From: Alphaproteobacteria bacterium
GTDB lineage: Bacteria > Pseudomonadota > Alphaproteobacteria > Rhodobacterales > Rhodobacteraceae
Direction: 5' to 3'
Length of the DNA stretch: 7,239 nt
Assembly (NCBI GenBank): GCA_030425945.1
Contig: JAUHZL010000149.1
Location: forward strand, 1-7,239
The position numbers and the translations under genes were made by a program. The notes under the pieces are model-generated. The model worked only from the letters and a program-made list of their open reading frames with translations. It searched no databases and had not been told where the DNA came from. Shown piece by piece: positions 1 to 5,220 of the stretch (position 1 is the stretch's first letter; every line of letters begins with the position of its first letter).

Positions 1-1
1 C

Positions 2-106
2 TACCTCGCCGCTACCCTGCGCGCCATCCTCAACGGCCACCCACGATCCCGCATCGAAGACCTCATGCCTTGGCGACAAACACAGCCGTCAAGCCTCGCC
101 GCATAG
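2..106 (+). CDS. IS66-family transposase (TnpC), C-terminal 34 residues
   Basis: Reading from base 2 gives a 34-residue tail containing LRAILNGHPRSRIEDLMPW, the very conserved C-terminal element of IS66 transposases (normally close to 'I.NGHP.SR..ELLPW'). The rest of the roughly 500-residue DDE transposase is outside the window. The frame ends at a TAG that is, by coincidence, in phase with the IS5-family transposase remnant that follows. The visible part shows no frameshift, but whether the complete gene is functional cannot be judged. Family assignment is firm from this motif. Confidence 0.85.
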   Translation, partial: YLAATLRAILNGHPRSRIEDLMPWRQTQPSSLAA

Positions 107-119
107 GGCATCAACCTCG

Positions 120-126
120 CGCTTAC
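120..126. repeat. IS66 right terminus tip (GTAAGCG on the minus strand)
   Basis: CGCTTAC ends exactly where homology to IS5-family transposase resumes. IS66-family elements begin GTAAGCG or close to it and end with its complement. Only the tip is called because the partner repeat is outside the window. Confidence 0.6.
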
Positions 127-127
127 G

Positions 128-811
128 GTCGGCATGGACTGGACCGTGCCGGACTGCAGCACGTTGTCCCGTCGTCAGCAGACGCTGAACGTAAGCATCC
201 CCTATCGCGGCGGCACGGGTCCTCTGAACCTTCTAATCAACAGCACCAGCATCAGGGCAGAGGGTGAAGGCGAGTGCAACGCCCGCAAGCACGGCGGCCC
301 CAAACGACGTATCTGGCGCAAGATACATATCGGCATTGATGAGGAAACGCTGGAGGTGCGGGCCGTCGAGATCACCGGCAGCAACATCGGAGACGCAACC
401 GTCCTGCCCGATCTGCTCGATCAGATCCCGGCAGACGAACAGATCGGTTTCGTGACTGCCGACGGCGCCCATGACACCCGCAAATGCCACGAGGCAATCG
501 CCGGTGGAGACGCCGCTGCTGTCATTCCACCACGCAAGAATGCCAGACTCTGGAAGCCCACGAGCCCAGGTGCCATCGCACGCAATGACGCCCTGCGCGC
601 CACGAAGCACCTGGGCCCAGCCCATTGGCGACGAGGGAGCGGCTACCACCGGCGGAGCCGCGTCGAGGCAAAGATGAACTGCATCAAGCAGCTCGCCCAA
701 TCCTTGATGGCGCGCGACTTCGACCGCCAGTTTGCCGAGCTTCAGGTCCATATCGCCGTACTGAATGGCAACACCGCGCTCGACATACCCGTCACGGAAA
801 CCGTGGGATAA
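128..811 (+). pseudogene. IS5-family DDE transposase, 5'-truncated and catalytically damaged
   Basis: The frame from 128 opens with VGMDWTVPDCSTLSRR, matching the 'GLDW.VPDFSTLSRRQKTL' stretch internal to IS903-like IS5 transposases, so the N-terminal domain is missing. The ATG at 134 is an internal Met. The second acidic residue is kept in the TADGAHDTRKC motif (Asp at 461-463). The catalytic Glu is kept in YHRRSRVEAKM (Glu at 665-667). The first catalytic Asp, normally in LLIDSTGIK, is Asn here (AAC at 239-241, one transition from GAC), and the neighbouring Gly is Ser. Other usually constant positions also differ (Phe to Cys in DFSTL, Tyr to His in DGAYD). No internal stop is present. Family identity is confident, and loss of function is inferred from truncation plus the Asp-to-Asn change. 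Confidence 0.88.
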
Positions 812-847
812 TTCCGTCCGGGGAAAGCGGCACTCCGCTCAGGCCCC

Positions 848-865
848 GATTTGTGCAACAGCGCC
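848..865. repeat. Right inverted repeat of the IS5-family element
   Basis: GATTTGTGCAACAGCGCC is, on the other strand, GGCGCTGTTGCACAAATC. This is very close to the 18-bp IS903-type terminus GGCTTTGTTGCACAAATC. It lies 36 bp after the transposase stop, as expected for this family. The left partner is outside the window, so the target duplication cannot be tested here. Confidence 0.78.
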
Positions 866-927
866 GATCCGATCCACCAGATGCCGGGACTGAACACCTA
901 GGTTCGATAACGGTGCAGGGGCACCCC

Positions 928-2028
928 CTACCCCACCTTCCCCTTGACCCATCCCAGGAACGCCCGGTCCGCTGACCGCAGCCTTGGCCGGCCTGACACC
1001 GCCCAGAACCGCCGCCACTCGGCTTCCAGCGCGTAGACGTCCCAGCCGCGGGCCAGGCGCTTGGCTTCCTCCAGCGTCTCCGCCTTCAGCGGCCCAAGCT
1101 CCGGTCCCGCCTCGATCACGCCCGCGCGCAGGGTGAAGCGGATGATGTCTCCCTCCTCCTCGGTCATCGCGTAGTCGGGCAGGTGGTCGCTCTCGATCAT
1201 GTCGCGCAGCATCTTGCGGAAGACGCGACGCGGGGACGCTGAGCCGGACTTCTTCAAGAGCAGCTCGACCGAGACGCGCCAGCTCTCCTGCTTGCCGCAG
1301 TGCTTGCGGGCGATCTCGTAGATCCGGCGCTCGAGCGGTTTCCTGAGCCGGAAGTAGTCGCGCGACAGGGTCAGGACGGCGCGCGACAGCACCGCGCGGA
1401 ACAGCCACTCCGACAGCGTCACCGCGACCGAGATCATCCGGCCGCCGCGGGTCTTGCGCACGATCTCCCAGCTCTCGATCAGGCCGAAGCCGGAGGTCAC
1501 CTCGCGCTCGCCGGTCACGATGTTGGTGGTGATGCGCGTGCCCGCCAGCCGCTCGAAGGCCTCGCGCAGGCGGCGGTAGGCATCTCCGGAGGTCTCGCGG
1601 TTGGTCGCCACCAGCAGGTCATGCGCCTTCAGGTGCAGCGTGCGCGACACCTCGCGACCCGCGTTCAGCGCCGCCATCAACTGGCTGATGCAGAAGATGA
1701 GGATGTCCTTGTCGTGGATCGTGGCCAGGCCCTTGACCGAAGGCGTCACCGTCAGCCGCACCCCGTTGTGGGTGTAGTCGAGCACCCGCCGGTCGGGCCG
1801 GGTCGCGAGCGAGAAGACCGGATGCTCCATCGTCGCGAGATCGTCCTTCGGGATCGCGTCGAAGAGATCACAGATGAAGAAGTCGCCCTGGGGGTGCCGG
1901 TCGGGCAGCAGGCCGCCCGCGCTCACCACGGCGCTCATGGCGCCGCCCGCCGCATGGGCGGGCCGATCCTGTGCCCTGTCATCGCTCTGCCTCGAGTCGG
2001 TTTTTATCGTCGTTTCGTTGACACCCAT
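928..2028 (-). CDS. repA: Plasmid replication initiator RepA (RPA family)
   Basis: This 366-residue protein belongs to the replication initiator protein A family (RPA) found on Rhodobacterales and other alphaproteobacterial plasmids. It should bind the iterons upstream and open the origin. The family core begins near residue 36 with LLPDRHP, then DFFICDLFDAIPKDD and MEHPVFSLATRPDRR. It continues through the basic, winged-helix-like middle (DYFRLRKPLERRIYEIARKH) to the conserved tail WRRFWAVSGRPRLRSADRAF. Length is usual for the family. The frame stays open upstream to an ATG at 2157, but that stretch is the iteron array, so the ATG at 2028, just below the DnaA box, is chosen. Its Shine-Dalgarno is poor (TTAGG directly abuts the ATG). 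A later in-frame ATG at 1938 would keep all recognised core motifs and cannot be excluded. The gene diverges from parAB and ends 62 bp from the IS5 remnant. Confidence 0.9.
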   Translation of the reverse strand: MGVNETTIKTDSRQSDDRAQDRPAHAAGGAMSAVVSAGGLLPDRHPQGDFFICDLFDAIPKDDLATMEHPVFSLATRPDRRVLDYTHNGVRLTVTPSVKGLATIHDKDILIFCISQLMAALNAGREVSRTLHLKAHDLLVATNRETSGDAYRRLREAFERLAGTRITTNIVTGEREVTSGFGLIESWEIVRKTRGGRMISVAVTLSEWLFRAVLSRAVLTLSRDYFRLRKPLERRIYEIARKHCGKQESWRVSVELLLKKSGSASPRRVFRKMLRDMIESDHLPDYAMTEEEGDIIRFTLRAGVIEAGPELGPLKAETLEEAKRLARGWDVYALEAEWRRFWAVSGRPRLRSADRAFLGWVKGKVG

Positions 2029-2035
2029 CCTAAGG

Positions 2036-2044
2036 TTATCCACA
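2036..2044 (+). promoter_or_regulatory. DnaA box (perfect consensus)
   Basis: TTATCCACA matches the consensus TTATNCACA at every position. It lies 7 bp upstream of the repA start codon and 14 bp from the first iteron, the usual arrangement of an iteron plasmid origin where host DnaA assists opening. Its overlap with the repA leader means bound DnaA could also affect repA expression, which is inference. Confidence 0.75.
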
Positions 2045-2058
2045 GGCCCGGTCCAGCA

Positions 2059-2124
2059 TCGCCATCGGGGGATCGGAGTCACCTGATCGGGGGTTCGGAG
2101 TCGGGCGAACGTGGGATCGGAGTC
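2059..2124 (+). repeat. Three 22-bp iterons (RepA binding sites, oriV)
   Basis: Three head-to-tail units occupy 2059-2080, 2081-2102 and 2103-2124, an exact 22-bp period or about two helical turns. The conserved part is the last 17 bases of each, core CGGGGGATCGGAGTC. Relative to unit 1 there is one mismatch in unit 2 (A to T) and two in unit 3. The final GATCGGAGTC is exact in units 1 and 3. Position between repA and parA, next to a DnaA box and an AT-rich stretch, marks them as initiator-binding iterons. Each ends in GAGTC, a CcrM (GANTC) methylation site. That RepA binds them is inferred from position and periodicity. Confidence 0.85.
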
Positions 2125-2140
2125 GCTTAAGCCCGACGAG

Positions 2141-2228
2141 AGGATCAAAAACCCCACAGGATCAAAAGCTTGGCGGGAAGGCCCGAAACCTTAACAGACT
2201 CAATAACACAAATATAACAGGACAGGTT
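2141..2228. other. AT-rich segment of oriV, probable DNA unwinding element
   Basis: This stretch is markedly richer in A+T than the surrounding DNA, especially 2190-2220 (two ATAACA motifs around CAAAT) and the AAAA/TTTTT runs. It also carries a 10-bp direct repeat AGGATCAAAA at 2141-2150 and 2158-2167, spaced 17 bp. It sits beside the iterons and DnaA box, where the helix is opened in iteron plasmids. The rest of the 2029-2372 leader holds the parAB promoter and no gene. A leaderless or small RNA here cannot be excluded. Confidence 0.5.
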
Positions 2229-2313
2229 TTTGCATGCCCGCCTTCGCCAACCCGAGCAAGGGGCGGAAAACCGGGCATTTTGCCTTGAAAAGCGCGTTTT
2301 TGTGCGTGGTTTC

Positions 2314-2342
2314 GTGACACATGCCGCGATTCATGCGATAAC
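2314..2342 (+). promoter_or_regulatory. Candidate sigma-70 promoter of parAB
   Basis: GTGACA (2314-2319; 5 of 6 to TTGACA) and GATAAC (2337-2342; 4 of 6 to TATAAT) are separated by exactly 17 bp. This would give a leader of roughly 24 bases before parA. The spacer contains a GANTC site (GATTC, 2328-2332). Autoregulation by ParA at this promoter is usual for type Ia systems but no clear operator palindrome is visible. Confidence 0.42.
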
Positions 2343-2372
2343 GCGTAAAAGGCGGCACATCAGGCAGTTTTC

Positions 2373-3761
2373 ATGGCACGCGACGACGGGACCTCCCCGC
2401 CCTACTTCAATATCGACCCCGAGGCGGCGCTGGCGGAACTGGGCCCGCCCACCACCTCCGAGGGCTTCGCCCGCATCGCCGAGGCCTGCACGCGCGGGCG
2501 CGACGATCTCGCCAGCCGGGGGCTGAACGAGGAGGGCAAGAAGTCGCTGCGCCTCTTCTCGACCTGGGAGATCACCCGCTACCTGATCCCGGTGGCGCAG
2601 GCCCATTTCCGGCGCGTGCTGAAGCAGAACCCCGACCTGCCCCAGGGCCTGTCCGAGACCGAGGGGGGCGCCAAGTGGTTCACCCTCGACGAGGTGCTGA
2701 AGCTCCGCGCGCATTTCGCCACCGAAGGCTCGAAGGCGAAGGAATACCGCCCCTACCGCCCCGAGGGCCTGCCCGCGAAACTCGTCGCGGTCGCCAACTT
2801 CAAGGGCGGGGTCGGCAAGACCTCGACCGCGGCGCATCTCGCGATGTCGGCGGCGCTCGACGGCTACAAGGTGCTGGTGATCGACCTCGACAGCCAGGGC
2901 TCGATGACCTCGATCTTCAACGGCCGCGTCGCCGACGAATGGGGCACCGTCTTCCCGCTGATCGCGCGCCACTACGCCACCCACCTGCGCCGCGAGAACC
3001 AGTCGCGGCTCGACCGGGGCGAGGCGCCCCTGCCCCTCGACGACACGCTGAACGAGGCGCTGAAGCTGACCGCGCGCGACGTGATCCAGCCCACGCACTG
3101 GCCCAACATCGACCTGATCGGCGCGCAGCTGAACCTCTACTGGGCCGAGTTCCAGATCCCGGTCTGGCGGATGCAGGCGCGCGGCTGGAAGCTCTGGGAC
3201 GCGCTCACCGACCGGCTGGCCGAGGATGGCATCCTCGACGCCTATGACATCGTCTTCCTCGATACGCCGCCCGCGCTCGGCTACCTCACCATCAATGGGC
3301 TCGCCGCGGCCGACATCCTGCTGGTGCCGCTCGGCGCCTCTTTCCTCGAGTTCGACTCGACGGGCCGCTTCTTCGACATGCTGCACTCGACCTTCGCCTC
3401 GATCGAGGAGGGCGAGAACATGGCCGCCCGCGCGCTCGGGCGCGAGGAGCTTGCCTTCGAATGGGACGCGGTGCGCGCGGTCATCACCCGCTACGACGGC
3501 GCACAACAGGCGGAACTGGCCGCGCTGATGCAGGCCTATCTCGGGCGCACCCTCTCGCCGCACCGGCAGGATTTCACCGCGCTCATCGGCCAGGCCGGCG
3601 AGCAGGTCGCGGGCATCTACGAGGCCGATTACCGCGACTTCAACCGCGAGACCTATGTGAGGGGCCGCGAGACCTTCGATGCCACCTACGCCGCCTTCAA
3701 GCGGCTCCTGATCGGGATCTGGCGGCGCGACGCGCACCGGGCCGCCGGGGGCCTGCTGTGA
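2373..3761 (+). CDS. parA: Plasmid partition ATPase ParA (type Ia)
   Basis: This 462-residue ParA protein is the nucleotide-driven motor that moves ParB-bound plasmid copies over the nucleoid. Residues about 66-115 form a putative helix-turn-helix (FRRVLKQNPDLPQG, then KWFTLDEVLKLR) typical of long ParA proteins that also repress their own operon. The ATPase core follows with the deviant Walker A KGGVGKTS (Lys144 signature, Lys149 P-loop), the A' motif VIDLDSQG (residues 169-176) and Walker B DIVFLDTPP (Asp297). The remainder is a long helical C-terminal region. It is somewhat longer than the common ~400 residues. The ATG at 2373 is preceded by a weak AGG about 8 bases upstream and lies about 30 bp after the candidate promoter. 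It diverges from repA and is followed by parB after 82 bp. Confidence 0.93.
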   Translation: MARDDGTSPPYFNIDPEAALAELGPPTTSEGFARIAEACTRGRDDLASRGLNEEGKKSLRLFSTWEITRYLIPVAQAHFRRVLKQNPDLPQGLSETEGGAKWFTLDEVLKLRAHFATEGSKAKEYRPYRPEGLPAKLVAVANFKGGVGKTSTAAHLAMSAALDGYKVLVIDLDSQGSMTSIFNGRVADEWGTVFPLIARHYATHLRRENQSRLDRGEAPLPLDDTLNEALKLTARDVIQPTHWPNIDLIGAQLNLYWAEFQIPVWRMQARGWKLWDALTDRLAEDGILDAYDIVFLDTPPALGYLTINGLAAADILLVPLGASFLEFDSTGRFFDMLHSTFASIEEGENMAARALGREELAFEWDAVRAVITRYDGAQQAELAALMQAYLGRTLSPHRQDFTALIGQAGEQVAGIYEADYRDFNRETYVRGRETFDATYAAFKRLLIGIWRRDAHRAAGGLL

Positions 3762-3831
3762 GGGGCGCGACAGCACCGTGCGCAGCGGTTAGGATTTGGA
3801 AACCCTGCCCCGGGATCGTCGCCCGCGCAAA

Positions 3832-3837
3832 AGGAGG
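3832..3837 (+). promoter_or_regulatory. Strong Shine-Dalgarno of parB
   Basis: AGGAGG lies 6 bases before the ATG at 3844. This decides the parB start against the in-frame TTG at 3796. It is far stronger than the sites before parA or repA, consistent with ParB being needed in excess over ParA (inference). Confidence 0.8.
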
Positions 3838-3843
3838 TGCCGC

Positions 3844-4977
3844 ATGGCCAAGCGCAAACGACTGACCCCGCCCGCGCCCGACCGCTTCGACGGGCCCGCG
3901 CCGGAAGTGAAATCCATGATGCGTCCCGCGCCGATCGCGCAGGTGGCGGGCGAGGCCTCGACCGTCTCGGCGCTGCGCGAGCTGTCCGATCTCGTCCGCA
4001 GTGCCCGCGACGAGGGCCGCCTGATCGAGACGCTGGCGCTCGACGCCATCGAGGCGGGCTATCTCGTCCGCGACCGCCTGCTCGCGCCGATGGACGAGGA
4101 CATGCAGGCGCTCGTCGAGAGCCTGCGCGCGCGCGGCCAGCAGACGCCGGTCGATGTCGTCGACATGGGCGGCGGCCGCTACGGGCTGATCTCGGGCCTG
4201 CGCCGCCTGACCGCCCTGACCCGGCTCTTCTCGGAAACCGGCGATCCGCGCTTCGGCCGCATCCGCGCCCGCATCGTGGTGCCGGGCGACGCTGCCGAGG
4301 CGTACCGCGCGATGGTCGAGGAAAACGAGATCCGCGCCGGGCTGTCGCTCTACGAACGCGCGCGGATCGTCGCCAAGGCGGTCGAGGCCGGGGTTTTCCC
4401 CGACAGCCGCGACGCGCTGCTGACGCTCTACGCCGCCGCGAGCCGCGCGAAACGCTCGAAGATCAAGAGCGCGCTTGGCGTGGTCGAGGCGCTCGACGGC
4501 GCGCTCCGCTTCCCGACCGCCCATGGCGAGCGCCTGCTCCTCGACCTCTCCCGTGCCCTGGAGGGCGACGCCGGGCTGGCCGACCGCCTGCGCGGCGTGC
4601 TGGAGGCGACCCCCGCCGACACCCCCGAGGCCGAGCAGGCCCGCCTGACCGAGGCCCTGCGCCCCGTGGCAGCCCCGGCGCCCGCGCCCGTGGTGCCGGA
4701 GGTGGCTTCGCCCGCGGCCCCGTCCAGCCCCCCTGCCCCGGCCGCCACCGCGCCCGCGCCACAACCGGCCCCCGCATCCGCTCCGGTCTCGCCTGCAGCG
4801 AAGACGACGCTGGTCAAACCCCTCGACGCCTTCGAGCCGGTCCCCGGCGTCTGGATCCAGTCCCAGACCGCCCCCCATACTGGCACCCGCGTGATCCTCT
4901 CCGGCCCCGCCGTCACCGACGGCCTGCGCCAGTACATCACCACCTGGCTCCGCGCCCAGGCCCGCGGCGAGCTATAG
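3844..4977 (+). CDS. parB: Plasmid partition protein ParB (RepB-like), centromere-binding
   Basis: This 377-residue ParB/RepB-type protein would bind the plasmid centromere and stimulate ParA. A lysine/arginine-rich N-terminus precedes the ParB N-terminal (CTPase-fold) domain, about residues 60-165. In it GLRRLTAL (Gly118-Arg121) stands for the usual GxRR nucleotide motif, and EENEIRAGLS (Glu159-Arg164) is the conserved acidic/Asn box. Residues about 165-260 are the helix-turn-helix DNA-binding region (ERARIVAKA, RAKRSKIKSALGVV). A low-complexity Pro/Ala linker of about 45 residues (about 274-319) then leads to a short conserved-looking tail with VILSGPAVTDGLRQY, probably the dimerisation end. 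Expression is probably as an operon with parA, although the 82-bp gap is larger than typical tight coupling. Confidence 0.92.
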   Translation: MAKRKRLTPPAPDRFDGPAPEVKSMMRPAPIAQVAGEASTVSALRELSDLVRSARDEGRLIETLALDAIEAGYLVRDRLLAPMDEDMQALVESLRARGQQTPVDVVDMGGGRYGLISGLRRLTALTRLFSETGDPRFGRIRARIVVPGDAAEAYRAMVEENEIRAGLSLYERARIVAKAVEAGVFPDSRDALLTLYAAASRAKRSKIKSALGVVEALDGALRFPTAHGERLLLDLSRALEGDAGLADRLRGVLEATPADTPEAEQARLTEALRPVAAPAPAPVVPEVASPAAPSSPPAPAATAPAPQPAPASAPVSPAAKTTLVKPLDAFEPVPGVWIQSQTAPHTGTRVILSGPAVTDGLRQYITTWLRAQARGEL

Positions 4978-4995
4978 GTCAGCCTGACTGCCACA

Positions 4996-5015
4996 TTGTT
5001 TCGCGCGCGAAACAA
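4996..5015. promoter_or_regulatory. parS: Perfect 20-bp palindrome, candidate parS centromere
   Basis: TTGTTTCGCGCGCGAAACAA is perfectly self-complementary and starts 18 bp after the parB stop. Its outer arms TGTTTC and GAAACA are exactly those of the general bacterial parS site TGTTTCACGTGAAACA, but the centre is CGCGCG-type and 2 bp longer. Partial copies occur nearby: GCGCGCGAAACA at 5186-5197 and TGTTTCGC at 5512-5519. Neither strand has a U-run after it, so a rho-independent terminator is unlikely. Assignment as the ParB-binding site is inferred from position, symmetry and arm identity. Confidence 0.6.
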
Positions 5016-5041
5016 AAGGTCAGGATGGGTGACTTATCGGT

Positions 5042-5066
5042 TGGCGGACGGTGAGGGATTCGAACC
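5042..5066 (-). other. tRNA 3'-end fragment (probably tRNA-Ser), candidate attachment site
   Basis: On the minus strand these 25 bases contain the T-loop TTCGAAT, the 3' half of the T-stem, a 3' acceptor strand ACCGTCC, discriminator G and encoded CCA. A G discriminator with acceptor GGACGGT/ACCGTCC suits alphaproteobacterial tRNA-Ser. Upstream on that strand the T-stem no longer pairs properly (TGAGG against CCCTC), and there is no anticodon arm, D-arm or 5' acceptor strand, so it is not a tRNA gene. Such orphan 3' ends are the usual trace of tyrosine-recombinase integration at tRNA genes. A 6-bp inverted repeat TCATGG/CCATGA (5067-5083) directly abuts it. No integrase gene is in the window. 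tRNA identity (Ser) is likely but not proven. Confidence 0.68.
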
Positions 5067-5119
5067 TCATGGTAAATCCATGAAAGAACAGAGAGTTAGA
5101 CGTCCAGTCACAACCTGAA

Positions 5120-5143
5120 ATGCGGGGCAAAATGTGGGGCAAA
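5120..5143 (+). repeat. 12-bp tandem repeat next to the att-like site
   Basis: ATGCGGGGCAAA is followed immediately by ATGTGGGGCAAA, one mismatch in 12. It lies about 50 bp from the tRNA 3'-end fragment, on the side where element DNA would be expected. Short direct repeats at this distance are typical of arm-type integrase binding sites, but the function is a guess. Confidence 0.5.
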
Positions 5144-5220
5144 ACCGCCCTCTGCCCCAGCCACCCCGCATGTTCAGAACCTGAAGCGCGCGAAACAGGC
5201 CCCAACGCCCGCCCTGACCC

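Larger units (their letters stand above)
1..126 (+). mobile_element. IS66-family element, right end only
   Basis: This is the right extremity of an IS66-family insertion sequence whose body lies left of the window. It contains the C-terminus of the large transposase (stop at 104-106), followed after only about 20 bases by CGCTTAC at 120-126. On the other strand that reads GTAAGCG, the usual tip of IS66-family termini. A transposase stop this close to the right terminus is normal for the family. From base 127 onward the sequence reads directly as IS5-family transposase, so the IS66 boundary is sharp. The full terminal repeat cannot be defined without the left end. Confidence 0.75.
127..865 (+). 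mobile_element. IS5-family (IS903-like) element, 3' part, disrupted by IS66
   Basis: This is the right-hand portion of an IS5-family insertion sequence. It runs from inside the transposase gene to an intact right inverted repeat at 848-865. Homology starts abruptly at 127, immediately after the IS66 terminus, so the left part was either separated by the IS66 insertion or lost. IS66 elements duplicate 8 bp of target, which predicts that GGTCGGCA (127-134) also flanks the other end of the IS66 element. Several substitutions in the transposase, including at the catalytic site, indicate an old and inactive copy. Confidence 0.8.

Noticed and set aside
912..925. GGTGC/GCACC hairpin after repA as its terminator
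   Set aside because: The stem is only 5 bp, it lies immediately at the stop codon, and no U-run follows on the minus strand.
1300..2130. 276-codon open frame on plus opposite repA
   Set aside because: It is antisense to a well-recognised RepA gene, is rich in Arg/Ala/His as expected of a GC-rich shadow frame, and has no family motifs.
2331..3776. 481-codon open frame on minus covering parA
   Set aside because: It lies entirely opposite ParA, whose Walker motifs are unmistakable. Long antisense frames are common in DNA this GC-rich.
3796..3843. TTG start adding 16 residues to ParB
   Set aside because: The ATG at 3844 has an AGGAGG at ideal spacing. The TTG has none.
3697..4878. 393-codon open frame on minus covering parB
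   Set aside because: It is a shadow of parB with Gly/Arg-rich low-complexity translation and no ribosome site.
4996..5015. The palindrome as a rho-independent terminator of parAB
   Set aside because: No U-run follows on either strand, and symmetry extends through the centre with no separate loop. A DNA-binding site fits better.
5042..5110. A complete tRNA gene
   Set aside because: Only the T-loop, 3' acceptor strand and CCA are present. The T-stem is broken and there is no anticodon or D-arm upstream.
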